The notes under the pieces: model-generated | The model's database searches: none | What the model was told of the DNA's origin: nothing | The model's input: only the letters and a program-made list of their open reading frames with translations | In this document: positions 42,981 to 51,630 of the stretch, one piece after another | How the letters are laid out: each line of letters starts with the position of its first letter | Position numbering within the stretch: the stretch's first letter is position 1 | Position numbers and translations under genes: made by a program | DNA from: Clostridia bacterium | Lineage (GTDB): Bacteria; Bacillota; Clostridia; Lachnospirales; Lachnospiraceae | Length of the DNA stretch: 64,000 bases | Assembly (NCBI GenBank): GCA_910575725.1 | Contig: CAJTFE010000003.1 | Span: 124,001 to 188,000 of the forward strand | Direction of reading: 5' to 3'

Positions 42981-43049
42981 AGTTACTGGTCACAGAGTAA
43001 ACAGCAACACTTATTGATAGGGATACCGTTCACTCCGTGACCAGTAACT
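42981..43049. repeat. Inverted repeat P5 after the ATPase gene
   Basis: AGTTACTGGTCACAGAGTAAAC (42981) and its near-exact complement ending at 43049 form 22-base arms around a 25-base loop, starting one base past the stop codon. The motif GTTACTGGTCACGGAGTGAA recurs at 44802. No T run follows. Confidence 0.65.
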
Positions 43050-43087
43050 TGATAGGCTGCATCTGCCGCTCTTTCCAAAAAAAATTG

Positions 43088-43117
43088 TTGACAAATCTCC
43101 CTCCCTGTGCATATAAT
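43088..43117 (+). promoter_or_regulatory. Promoter of the T-box leader
   Basis: Consensus TTGACA (43088-43093) and TATAAT (43112-43117), 18-base spacing. Confidence 0.8.
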
Positions 43118-43123
43118 ACCAGT

Positions 43124-43419
43124 AACGCAATATAAGTGAAACCTGTGAAGAAGAAGAGTAACTGGCCAAAGCGGATCTACAGAGAGCTCCCGGCGGTGGG
43201 ATGGGAGCGTGAAGCAGTCAGCGAATGGGCTTCGGAGGGCAGCTTTGAACGAAGGAAGCGATACTTCCAGTAGGGGCTGACGGGACCCCACCCGTTATCC
43301 ATCGGGGCACGTATGATGGTACGTGTAAGCGAGTGGACATTTCCATAAGGAATGTCAATTTGGGTGGTATCGCAGAAGTTTACGCTTTTGTCCCATATAA
43401 GGGACAGAAGCGTTTTTTT
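43124..43419 (+). promoter_or_regulatory. T-box leader with tryptophan (UGG) specifier
   Basis: Stem I carries AGTA (5' side), AGAGAG and, on the 3' side, GAA-TGG-GC with TGG at 43226-43228 in the specifier position after GAA. The T-box sequence TGGGTGGTATCGCAG lies at 43361-43375. The terminator is ACGCTTTTGTCCC paired with GGGACAGAAGCG (43382-43413) plus T6. Uncharged tRNA-Trp should stabilise the antiterminator and switch on the ABC importer genes downstream. Confidence 0.9.
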
Positions 43420-43438
43420 ATCTAGCTATGAGCCGGGC

Positions 43439-43502
43439 GCCTAAGAAATTCAGGCACCCGGTGGGATGCTCGCATGTCGCCGGGTGCTTGAATTTTTTAG
43501 GC
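43439..43502. repeat. Long hairpin between the T-box terminator and the trpX-like gene
   Basis: GCCTAAGAAATTCAGGCACC and GGTGCTTGAATTTTTTAGGC form 23-bp arms with three mismatches around an 18-base centre. It lies downstream of the T-box terminator, inside the transcribed leader. The rest of the leader to 43662 shows no second known riboswitch. Confidence 0.65.
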
Positions 43503-43662
43503 ATGCGGCGACAGCCGCAAAGCCCGGAAACGCTCTGCGTTTTCGAGCCTGCCCGACGATTCACCGCTGATAAACACTCTTTGGAACTGTGATTCTGGCA
43601 AAACTTAGTTCCTCATCTGCCACCTGACCTGAAAACCTCGTAGAAGAAAAGGAGAAAAAATT

Positions 43663-44739
43663 ATGAAGAAGATGACTATGAAAAAATTACTGGCTCTCGG
43701 ATGCGCTTTCGTACTTGCCTGCTCCATGCTTGGCTGCTCCGGCAAAGCAGATGAACCCGCGGCGCCGGAAGAATCAACCGGTGCTCCTACCGAAACAGAA
43801 ACCCCGGAGGGCGAGGCACCTTCAGCCGAAGGCGCCAAGGATTCCTATAACATCGCAATCGTAAAGCAGATGGATCACGCTTCCCTGGATGAGATTGCAA
43901 ATGCAGTCGCAGCCCGGCTTGACGCCATCGCCTCTGAAAAAGGCATCACCATTACCCATGAGATCTATTCCGGCCAGGGCGACCAGTCCACCTTAAAGCA
44001 GATCGGCGATCAGCTCATCGCAGACGAGGTAGATGCAATCGTTCCCATCGCCACCTTAGCCGCACAAGTCATGGTTTCCTGCGCAGAGGATACCAAAACT
44101 CCCGTTATCTTTGCCGCTATCTCTGATCCGGCAGAGGCAGGAGTCGTAGATATCGACTACGTAACAGGAACCAGCGACGCACTGAATACAAGCTTTATCC
44201 TAGATATGATGTTTGCACAGAACCCGGATATTCAGAAGGTAGGCCTTCTCTATTCCCAGTCTGAGGCAAACTCCACCACTCCCATAGCCGAGGCAAAGGC
44301 ATATCTGGAAGCCAAAGGCATCTCCTACAGCGAGCAGCCTGCCGCAGCCAGTGACGAAGTAATCGCCTGCGCTTCCGCCTTAATTGCAGAAGGCGTAGAC
44401 GCCATCTTCACTCCCACCGACAACGTAATTATGGCCTCCGAGCTTGCCATTTACGAAGATCTGGCAAAGGCCGGCATCCCCCACTACACAGGAGCCGATT
44501 CCTTCGTCCGCAACGGAGCCTTCACCACCTGCGGCGTAAACTACACGGATCTGGGAACACAGACTGCAGACCTTGCTTTTGACGCTATCGTAAACGGAAT
44601 GGCCGATATGGAAGATTTCTATCTGGCCGAGGGCGGTATCATCACCGTAAATACGGAAACCGCCGAGGTTCTGAACATTGATTATTCCGTATTTTCCGAA
44701 ATGGGAGAGGTTGTTGAAGTTATAACCACCGAGGACTAG
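43663..44739 (+). CDS. trpX: TrpX-like ABC transporter substrate-binding lipoprotein
   Basis: 358 residues of the ABC_sub_bind (PF04392) family. A lipoprotein signal ends at CSMLGC (Cys25), followed by a Glu/Ala/Pro linker to about 65 and then the two-lobed domain (IAIVKQMDHASLDEIANAVA, VDAIVPIATLAAQVM, FTPTDNVIMASE). With the Trp-specific T-box upstream, the likely ligand is tryptophan or a close precursor; the family itself is mixed. GGAGAAAAAATT precedes the ATG. It is the first gene of trpXYZ-type genes; a repeat-filled gap separates it from the permease. Confidence 0.87.
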   Translation: MKKMTMKKLLALGCAFVLACSMLGCSGKADEPAAPEESTGAPTETETPEGEAPSAEGAKDSYNIAIVKQMDHASLDEIANAVAARLDAIASEKGITITHEIYSGQGDQSTLKQIGDQLIADEVDAIVPIATLAAQVMVSCAEDTKTPVIFAAISDPAEAGVVDIDYVTGTSDALNTSFILDMMFAQNPDIQKVGLLYSQSEANSTTPIAEAKAYLEAKGISYSEQPAAASDEVIACASALIAEGVDAIFTPTDNVIMASELAIYEDLAKAGIPHYTGADSFVRNGAFTTCGVNYTDLGTQTADLAFDAIVNGMADMEDFYLAEGGIITVNTETAEVLNIDYSVFSEMGEVVEVITTED

Positions 44740-44801
44740 TGCATTGCTGCACTAATTTCCGATACAAACTGCTAGTCAAAAAGTCTCTATGAGGCAGATA
44801 G

Positions 44802-44881
44802 GTTACTGGTCACGGAGTGAACAGTAACGCAGACAGCGATACCCTGCGGGTATGCATGAATGAAATACCAGCAGGGTATCC
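44802..44881. repeat. Short palindromic repeats between the trpX- and trpY-like genes
   Basis: GTTACTG...CAGTAAC (44802-44828) contains the P5 motif of 42981. Two hairpins follow: ATACCC-TGC-GGGTAT and ATACC-AGC-AGGGTAT joined by a TGCAT/AA-rich linker, the same plan as 14091-14132. A third small hairpin (TGCACA/TGTGCA) lies before the permease ribosome site. Confidence 0.6.
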
Positions 44882-44924
44882 TTCTATGCACAGACAATAT
44901 GTGCAGATCTAGGAAAGGAGAAGT

Positions 44925-45830
44925 ATGCTGTACATTACACAAACAGCCCTGGAATTGGGCTTTCTCTATGCATTGGTGGCCATGGCTCTGTTCTTAAGCT
45001 ACCGCATTCTGGATATTGCAGATCTGACCACAGACGGCTGCTTTGTTCTGGGCGCCGCCGTATCCGTAACCCTGGCCGCCTCCGGCCATCCGCTCCTCGC
45101 CATCCCCTCCGCCATGCTGGCAGGAATGGCCGCCGGCTTTGTAACCGCCTTTCTTCAGACAAAGCTCGGCGTTCCCTCCATACTGGCCGGAATTGTCACC
45201 AATATGGGACTCTACACCGTCAATCTCATGGTCATGGGCTGGAGCGCCAACGTAAGTCTCCTGAAATCCGAAACTATATTCACCCTCTTTAAAAACACCG
45301 GCATCGGCGGAGCCTGGAACGAAGCCATCCTGGCCGGATTTATCACCATCCTTATGGGCATTCTGCTGATCCTGTTCCTGGGAACACGTCTGGGTCTCTC
45401 CATCCGCGCCACAGGCGACAACATGGATATGGTAAGGGCCTCTTCCATCAACCCGGCCTTCACCATCACCGTAGGCCTGTGCATTGCCAACGCCATGACC
45501 GCTCTTTCCGGCGCCATGGTGGGACAGTACCAGAACGCAGCCGACATCAACGGCGGAACCGGCATCGTAGTCATCGGCCTGGCCTGCCTTATCATAGGAG
45601 AAACCCTGCTCGGCCGCCGCACCATAATCAAAGGCGCTATAGCCGCCATCGTCGGTTCCGCAATCTACCGGCTCATCTACGCTATCGTGCTGTACACAAA
45701 AATAATGCCTGTCCAAGGCTTAAGGCTCATAACCGCTGTCATCGTAGCTCTGGCCATCGCATTTCCGACCATCAAAAACTGGATTCTCTTTGAAAAGCGG
45801 AAAGCCGCAGCCCGGAAAGGAGGCAACTAA
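44925..45830 (+). CDS. trpY: TrpY-like ABC transporter permease
   Basis: 301 residues, eight or so membrane helices, BPD_transp_2 family of the type paired with ABC_sub_bind proteins. GFLYALVAMALFLSYRILDI and DLTTDGCFVLGAAV near the start and GTGIVVIGLACLIIGETLLG (with the EAA-like Gly) are characteristic. AAGGAGAAGT precedes the ATG. The ATPase gene starts two bases after its stop, so the two are co-translated. Confidence 0.9.
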   Translation: MLYITQTALELGFLYALVAMALFLSYRILDIADLTTDGCFVLGAAVSVTLAASGHPLLAIPSAMLAGMAAGFVTAFLQTKLGVPSILAGIVTNMGLYTVNLMVMGWSANVSLLKSETIFTLFKNTGIGGAWNEAILAGFITILMGILLILFLGTRLGLSIRATGDNMDMVRASSINPAFTITVGLCIANAMTALSGAMVGQYQNAADINGGTGIVVIGLACLIIGETLLGRRTIIKGAIAAIVGSAIYRLIYAIVLYTKIMPVQGLRLITAVIVALAIAFPTIKNWILFEKRKAAARKGGN

Positions 45831-45832
45831 AC

Positions 45833-46633
45833 ATGCTGGATATCAAAAACATTTCCAAAACATTCAATCCAGGAACAATCAATGCCAAAAAAGCCATTTC
45901 CGGCCTGTCCCTTCACCTGGACAGCGGAGACTTCGTTACAATTATCGGTTCCAACGGCGCAGGCAAATCAACCATGTTCAACGCCATCGCGGGAACCTTC
46001 TACGTAGACGAAGGCTCCATTTCCCTGGACAAAAAAGACATCACCTTCCTCCCCGAATACAAGCGCAGCCACTTCATAGGCCGCCTGTTCCAGGATCCCA
46101 TGAAAGGCACCGCCCCCGCCATGACCATCGAAGAAAACATGGCCCTGGCCTACTTACGCAACACCCAGGGCACTTCCCCCTTCAGCCGCATCTCAAAAAA
46201 GGATAAAGCCTTTTTCCAGGAACAGCTCTCCCTCCTGGGCATGGGCCTGGAAGACCGCCTGAAACACCCCGTAGGCCTCCTCTCCGGCGGCCAGCGCCAG
46301 GCCTTATCCCTCCTGATGTCAACCATGGTGCCCCCCAAGCTCCTGCTCCTGGACGAACACACAGCAGCCCTTGACCCTGGCACCGCCGAAAAAGTCCTGG
46401 AACTGACAAAAACCATCACATCCCAGAATCACATCACCTGCCTAATGATAACCCACAACATGAAACAGGCCCTGGAGCTAGGCAACCGCACCCTCCTGAT
46501 GGCTGGCGGAAACATCGTCCTGGACATAGGTGGAGAAGAACGCTCCCACCTAACCGTCGAAGATCTCCTAACCCGCTTCAAAGCCGGAACCGGCCAAGCC
46601 CTGGACAACGACCGAATCCTCCTCTCCGACTAG
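45833..46633 (+). CDS. trpZ: TrpZ-like ABC transporter ATP-binding protein
   Basis: 266 residues, single ABC domain: Walker A GSNGAGKST (about 42-50), Q loop IGRLFQDP, signature LSGGQRQALSL, Walker B LLLLDEHTAALD and the switch His in MITHNM. The Glu after Walker B Asp is present. It is followed by P1 copy 3 and not by a T-rich terminator. Confidence 0.92.
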   Translation: MLDIKNISKTFNPGTINAKKAISGLSLHLDSGDFVTIIGSNGAGKSTMFNAIAGTFYVDEGSISLDKKDITFLPEYKRSHFIGRLFQDPMKGTAPAMTIEENMALAYLRNTQGTSPFSRISKKDKAFFQEQLSLLGMGLEDRLKHPVGLLSGGQRQALSLLMSTMVPPKLLLLDEHTAALDPGTAEKVLELTKTITSQNHITCLMITHNMKQALELGNRTLLMAGGNIVLDIGGEERSHLTVEDLLTRFKAGTGQALDNDRILLSD

Positions 46634-46701
46634 TTAAAAACTCTGCCAAAACAAACCAGCTGCTATCCGTCCTTTCTCCCCCCCGCCCCCAAAATGTAAA
46701 T

Positions 46702-46911
46702 GGAGAATGACGCAAAATAAGCCGGGAGCCTTTCCCATATCCCAGTGTCCGGCTATTCGCGAACAGACTGTCTGATACGGCCAAACATTACCCAACACCT
46801 TCATCCCAGCAAAGACTCCAAAAGTAATGTTTGTCCGAAGCAGACAGTCTGTACGCGAATCGTCCGAACACGGATATGGAAAGGCTCCCGGCTTATTTTG
46901 CGTCATTCTCC
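46702..46911. repeat. Long-hairpin repeat family P1, copy 3
   Basis: A 210-base inverted repeat between convergent genes. The unique outer arm GGAGAATGACGCAAAATAAG pairs perfectly with its complement at the right end. The core has ACAGACTGTCTG with CAGACAGTCTGT, a third paired version of the same helix, and keeps the unpaired ATA/AGC and CT/ACG positions of the other copies. The loop of about 32 bases has few G. Confidence 0.85.
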
Positions 46912-46921
46912 CCCCACATTC

Positions 46922-47995
46922 TCACCCCCTCCTATACTCCCTCCCCAAATAATAATTCACCTTAAAAAATACCAGCACCATCCAATAGCAAAGATTATAA
47001 CACCCCTTCCCCATCAGCCAAAGATACACTTTGATCGAAACCGACAGCCGATCCATCGTATGATTCCTCAAGGCCTCCCGAACCTTAGGATCCTCGCAAA
47101 TCTCTCTCACATTGGCCGTCACAGCCTTTCTCCCAGCTTTATAATTCCGATAAATCTCATTCTTCACCGTCAAAACCGTCATGCTCAAAAAATCATTCCG
47201 AATCTGCCCCGAAAAATCAAAAACATTCTTCTCCCGGCTGATACTCAAAAGCCGCTCCGCCAAGAGCTTCACCTTCTCCATATATCCGCTGTCATACTTC
47301 CCGGTAATCGACTTCTGATTAATCCAATAATGATAAGGGAAAAAATCCTGCACCACACAAAGCTTTTGTGTATCCAGAAGCGCCGGGAACGTAATCTGCA
47401 TATCCTCCCCCAGAGACACCCGATCGTCACAAAATCCCATATTCTTTCGAATCAATTCTGTGCGAAAGAGCTTCGTCACCCTGGCAGACTGCAGCGTCCG
47501 TCCAAAAAAGCACCCGTCATTAATAAGAGAAGGAAACAGCTCCTCAATCTCCTTCCTGTCATAAACCTCTTTTTTGAAATTCGAAATTTCCTTCCGTTTC
47601 GGAATCTTCGGATCCTCAAAATCAAAAACCAGTCCGCACACAGCCATATCCGCATCTGTCCGAAGCGCCAGCTCAAGCATCCGCTCATACATATCCGGCT
47701 CAATCCAGTCGTCACTGTCCACAAACCCCGCGAAATCACCGGAAGCCAGCTCCATCCCGGCCTTCCAGGCAGAGGTCAGCCCCCCGTTTGCCTTATGGCA
47801 TACCCGGATTTTCTCATGGGCTTCCCCATATTCATCACAGATGGCCCCGGATCCGTCTGTCGAACCGTCGTCCACCAGAATGATCTCCAAATTTTCTGCC
47901 GTCTGTGCCAGAATACTGTCTATGCAGCGGCGCAGATAGGCCTCCACATTATAAACAGGCACAATTACGCTGATCTTATACTTACTGCTTTCCAT
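46922..47995 (-). CDS. GT2 family glycosyltransferase
   Basis: 357 residues. GT-A domain: ISVIVPVYNVEAYLRRCIDS, IILVDDGSTDGSG, then GFVDSDDWIEP (the metal-binding DxD-like DSDD). The C-terminal part is a long helical extension with basic and aromatic residues. It transfers a sugar in cell-surface polysaccharide synthesis; the sugar is unknown. ATG 47995 is preferred to GTG 48001; either way the start overlaps the upstream gene. It is the last gene of the polysaccharide operon, ended near P1 copy 3. Confidence 0.9.
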   Translation of the reverse strand: MESSKYKISVIVPVYNVEAYLRRCIDSILAQTAENLEIILVDDGSTDGSGAICDEYGEAHEKIRVCHKANGGLTSAWKAGMELASGDFAGFVDSDDWIEPDMYERMLELALRTDADMAVCGLVFDFEDPKIPKRKEISNFKKEVYDRKEIEELFPSLINDGCFFGRTLQSARVTKLFRTELIRKNMGFCDDRVSLGEDMQITFPALLDTQKLCVVQDFFPYHYWINQKSITGKYDSGYMEKVKLLAERLLSISREKNVFDFSGQIRNDFLSMTVLTVKNEIYRNYKAGRKAVTANVREICEDPKVREALRNHTMDRLSVSIKVYLWLMGKGCYNLCYWMVLVFFKVNYYLGREYRRG

Positions 47996-48956
47996 TTTCA
48001 CTCTTCACCCGTTCCAACAATCTCCGGTAAATTCCCGGGCAGGCCAAAAACAGCCGGTAGCCAATCTCCGTCCGCAGGGGAAACCGCCCGTAAGGCTTCA
48101 CGCGCTTCAGTCCCCGGCGGATCAAGCCCCGAATCCATTCCTGTTCCTTCCCGCTTTCCGGCATTTCATCCCGAAGCCCAAAGTAAATATCAATGCTCCC
48201 GTCCGCAAATGCCTGTAAAGCCCTCACCATAAGCTCCGTATACCCCTTCTGTTCCAAAAAATCAATCCGCTCCGCCCCAGCCGTCACCCAGTCCAGCCGC
48301 CTGGGATTAAATCCCCTGGTGATACTGGAAGGCGTCACAAAATAACCGTAAAGAGAAGCATCCACATAAGCCGCCTGCCGCACCTGATGATAGATCCGGT
48401 AAGTTGTAGCCTCGTCCTCGTGAATCCGCCCCAGGGGATACCTTATCTTTTCAAACAGCTCCCTCTTATAAAGCTTGTTCCAGGCCACAACAAAATAAGC
48501 CCCATCGGAAATATAGAGATTTGCCAGCATCTGCCGTCCCGTAAAGGTTTTTACTTCCCCGGTCCCCCTTTGGGGAACAGGCTCTCCCTTCACATACTCC
48601 CACCGGCAGACACTCATATCGCTCCCTGTCTCTGCACAGGCCTCATGCAAACGCTCCAGAAATTCCGGAACAAGATAATCGTCCGAATCCACAAAAGCCA
48701 GATAACGCCCCTCTGCCTGGTCAATTCCCGTATTACGGGCCCCGGACAGGCCGGCGTTCTTCTGATGAATCACCTTCACTCTGGAATCCATCCGGGCATA
48801 CTCGTCGCAGATAGCCGGGCAGCCGTCGTCGGAGCCGTCATCCACCAGAATGATTTCCATATTTTCATAAGTCTGATCCAGTACAGAATCCAGGCAGCGG
48901 CGCAGATAAGCCTCCACATGAAAGACCGGTATAATCACGCTTATCAAATCTTTCAT
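47982..48956 (-). CDS. GT2 family glycosyltransferase
   Basis: 324 residues with the GT-A signature ISVIIPVFHVEAYLRRCLDS, VDDGSDDGCPAICDEYA, NAGLSGARNTGID and AFVDSDDYLVPE. It is about 45 per cent similar by eye to the next GT2 over the first 110 residues, suggesting tandem duplication, with different C-terminal acceptor parts. Its stop overlaps the start of the next gene, so translation is coupled. Confidence 0.9.
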   Translation of the reverse strand: MKDLISVIIPVFHVEAYLRRCLDSVLDQTYENMEIILVDDGSDDGCPAICDEYARMDSRVKVIHQKNAGLSGARNTGIDQAEGRYLAFVDSDDYLVPEFLERLHEACAETGSDMSVCRWEYVKGEPVPQRGTGEVKTFTGRQMLANLYISDGAYFVVAWNKLYKRELFEKIRYPLGRIHEDEATTYRIYHQVRQAAYVDASLYGYFVTPSSITRGFNPRRLDWVTAGAERIDFLEQKGYTELMVRALQAFADGSIDIYFGLRDEMPESGKEQEWIRGLIRRGLKRVKPYGRFPLRTEIGYRLFLACPGIYRRLLERVKSENGKQ

Positions 48957-49027
48957 AAAAAACTGCCTTCCTCACTTTCTATCAACACTTCCATGTTACT
49001 GCCGTCCTATTAGCCTTTCCGGCTTCG

Positions 49028-50017
49028 TCACCCTTTCTTTCCATATAAAAGCTTTGCCGTCCACCCTCTCAGTACGCTCAGTCCATACGCCCCATGCTTC
49101 CATCCCCGGAGCATACATGCGTGAATCATCCGGTAATCCATTGCAAAAAGAGCCGCATTCCTTCCTGCTCTTTGAAGCTCCGGATCTCTGCAGTAGGCTT
49201 CTATTGCCGCCAGTTTTTCCCGTCTGCTCCGGCTTAGATCAAAGGGAAGGCTCTCCACATCATCCAGCACCTCCTGGATCAGCCGGGCATTGATAAGCCC
49301 GCTTTTATCCTCACAGCCTGCCAGCTCCTCATAGAATCTCGAAGCCTCATGCCAAATCCGCTTAGCCAGCTCCAGCTTGTCGTCCCGTTTCCGGCTGGAA
49401 AGCGTATTGCCTGTGTCATTCTGTATATAATGATAAAGCGGTTTCTGCACAACAGCCACGCCCCCAGAAGCCCTGCGCAGGTAATCCAGGTTAAACAGCA
49501 GATCCTCGCCCAGGCTTAAGCTCTCATCAAAACGCCCGGCCAGACTCCGCCGGAACAGCTTGTTCCAGGGCATATTCAGATATCCTCTGCCATACAGCGC
49601 AAGAAAGCTCTCCGCCCCGTTCCATTTCGAAATCTCCGGAATCTTTTCCACATCCCTTCCCAGGTAGTGGTGATGATATCCACAGACCGCCAAATCCGCC
49701 GAGCCGATGCCGCATAAAAGCGCCTCCGCCATATCCTCTTCCACAGAATCATCGCTGTCCGCAAACAGAAGAAACTCTCCCCCCGCCTTTTCCATTCCTG
49801 CATTCCTGGCCGAGGAAACGCCCCCGTTTTCCTTATGAATCACACGTATCCGGGCATCCTTCTCTGCCAGCTCATCGCATATACAGGGACAGTTATCGGG
49901 AGAGCCGTCGTCCACCAGGATTATCTCAATCTCCCTCTCTGTCTGTCTCTGGAGGGATTCCACGCAGACACGCAGGGTCTTTTCACTTTTATATACCGGA
50001 ACAACAATACTCACCAT
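49028..50017 (-). CDS. GT2 family glycosyltransferase
   Basis: 329 residues from ATG 50017 (GGGGA seven bases upstream; a longer frame begins at a TTG). VSIVVPVYKSEKTLRVCVES, ILVDDGSPDNCP, GGVSSARNAGMEKAG and LFADSDDSVEED form the nucleotide-sugar site. The third of three GT2 enzymes in the cluster; by order it could act before the other two. Sugar and linkage cannot be inferred. Confidence 0.9.
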   Translation of the reverse strand: MVSIVVPVYKSEKTLRVCVESLQRQTEREIEIILVDDGSPDNCPCICDELAEKDARIRVIHKENGGVSSARNAGMEKAGGEFLLFADSDDSVEEDMAEALLCGIGSADLAVCGYHHHYLGRDVEKIPEISKWNGAESFLALYGRGYLNMPWNKLFRRSLAGRFDESLSLGEDLLFNLDYLRRASGGVAVVQKPLYHYIQNDTGNTLSSRKRDDKLELAKRIWHEASRFYEELAGCEDKSGLINARLIQEVLDDVESLPFDLSRSRREKLAAIEAYCRDPELQRAGRNAALFAMDYRMIHACMLRGWKHGAYGLSVLRGWTAKLLYGKKG

Positions 50018-50071
50018 CTTCGCAATCCCCAATCCAGAACGCCGCAAACCTATAGAAACAAAGCCTCTGCC

Positions 50072-51622
50072 TTAGCCCTTACCCTGCTCCTTCACACGCT
50101 GCCTGTGCAGCTTCTTCTTTACCATATCCAACACCATTTTGCGCTCATTCTTACGCAGCACCACAAAAAAGTTCACCGCCAGAGCCGCCGCTCCTGCCGC
50201 GATCCCTACGGAAAACAGCTTCACCCATCCGTCAATCTCAATCAGCAGCCGAAAAGGCAGAGCCGTCAGGCAGACCGCCCCGATAGACACCAGGCCCAAC
50301 AGAATATCCCCGTAGAAGGTATACCACTTCACCTTCAGACACCGGGCCGCATAAATGGGAGTAAACACCAGATTACGCAGAACTCCGTACACCATACTGG
50401 TGCCCACAATGGCATAAATCCCCAGATCCGTCGTTTCCAAAAGAAGAAATACCGTCGCTGTTGTAAGAATCCCGCTGGTCAGTATGACAACCGAATTCAC
50501 CTTCACCCGTTTTGTAATTAAAAATACATGATACAGCACCTGAATGCTGGCGCTGATGCACATGGTTCCGATATTCAGCAGCGCGAGCTGGTACAGCACA
50601 TCCGGATTCTGTGTCTCCCCAATCCACAGAACAAAGAAGGCCTTTCCAAAAACAATCAGAAACGCAATGGGAATGCTGATCAAGAAAATCATAATCCGGT
50701 CCGCGCTCCCGATAATCTCCAGCAGCTGCTTCCTGTCTTCCTTTGCATAGGCAATGGTCATCTGAGGATTAAAAACGCCCGCAATCGTCCCCATAAGATT
50801 CACAATCACCGTGGGAACCTGAGCGGCAATCGACACGGTCGTCATAGCCGCAGCATTGATCATAATATTGGCAATGGAGGTATCCAGTCCGCTCAGCAAA
50901 AGCTGCCCAAGCCGGGTAACCGAATTCCAGGCTCCCAGGGACACAAGCTCCTTCACCTTCCCCCAGCCAAAATACTGCTTTCTTACTTTCATATCCGGCA
51001 GAAGCCGCCGGGTAAAGATAAGATTGGCCGCCGCCTGTATCAGCGTAGACGCCACGGAAGCGCAGCCCACATACCACAGATAAGGCCGGAAAAAGAAATA
51101 CGCCGTAAACAGCACCGTCAGACGCGCAGCCTCTCCCAGAATCGTGGCCATGGAGCTCAGCTCCAGCCTGTCCTGGCTGTAGGGCGCAACCCCAAAGACC
51201 GAGGTTGTAATGCTGATAAGAAAGTTCAAAAATATAAAAAAGAACAGCATCTGAATGTCCGGAAGGCTTGCCTTTGGCGGAATCTGGAAAATATGCCCCA
51301 GATAAACCACCACAAACATAGCCGGAATCATAAAGACCACAGCCATCAGCACATTGGCATAAAACACAGAGGAAAAATAGCGGTTTGCCTCCTCCTTGTC
51401 ATTCCGGTGTATCTGGATGGTAATAAAACGGCTCGCCATGGTATTCAGGGCAGATACGACAATCTGGGCCGCCTGGACAAACTTATTGGCAATATCCGTA
51501 AACCCATAGGAGTTGGGAATCATTCTGTCGATAATCGGCACCAGAATAAAGCCCAGCAGCATATTTACTGCAAAGGCCAGAAGCTGGGCCGTCATATTAA
51601 TCGCTACTCTTCTCTTGTTCAT
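50072..51622 (-). CDS. Oligosaccharide flippase (Wzx/MOP family)
   Basis: 516 residues, 12-14 predicted membrane helices. KRRVAINMTAQLLAFAVNML at the N-terminus and RFITIQIHRNDKEEANRYF are typical of polysaccharide-biosynthesis MOP exporters, which flip undecaprenyl-linked repeat units across the membrane. The C-terminus is basic (MVKKKLHRQRVKEQGKG). It lies between the GT2 genes and the DUF2142 gene, consistent with a Wzx-dependent surface polysaccharide, although no Wzy polymerase is clear in the window unless the DUF2142 protein or the 21427 protein plays that part. Confidence 0.9.
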   Translation of the reverse strand: MNKRRVAINMTAQLLAFAVNMLLGFILVPIIDRMIPNSYGFTDIANKFVQAAQIVVSALNTMASRFITIQIHRNDKEEANRYFSSVFYANVLMAVVFMIPAMFVVVYLGHIFQIPPKASLPDIQMLFFFIFLNFLISITTSVFGVAPYSQDRLELSSMATILGEAARLTVLFTAYFFFRPYLWYVGCASVASTLIQAAANLIFTRRLLPDMKVRKQYFGWGKVKELVSLGAWNSVTRLGQLLLSGLDTSIANIMINAAAMTTVSIAAQVPTVIVNLMGTIAGVFNPQMTIAYAKEDRKQLLEIIGSADRIMIFLISIPIAFLIVFGKAFFVLWIGETQNPDVLYQLALLNIGTMCISASIQVLYHVFLITKRVKVNSVVILTSGILTTATVFLLLETTDLGIYAIVGTSMVYGVLRNLVFTPIYAARCLKVKWYTFYGDILLGLVSIGAVCLTALPFRLLIEIDGWVKLFSVGIAAGAAALAVNFFVVLRKNERKMVLDMVKKKLHRQRVKEQGKG

Positions 51623-51630
51623 ATCTGCTC

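Noticed and set aside
43421..43662. Second riboswitch upstream of the trpX-like gene
   Set aside because: Only a long hairpin is present; no known aptamer core could be matched.
46745..48232. 495-residue plus-strand frame rich in His, Pro, Lys and Ile
   Set aside because: It is a shadow of two GT2 genes and part of P1 copy 3, with composition typical of antisense frames.
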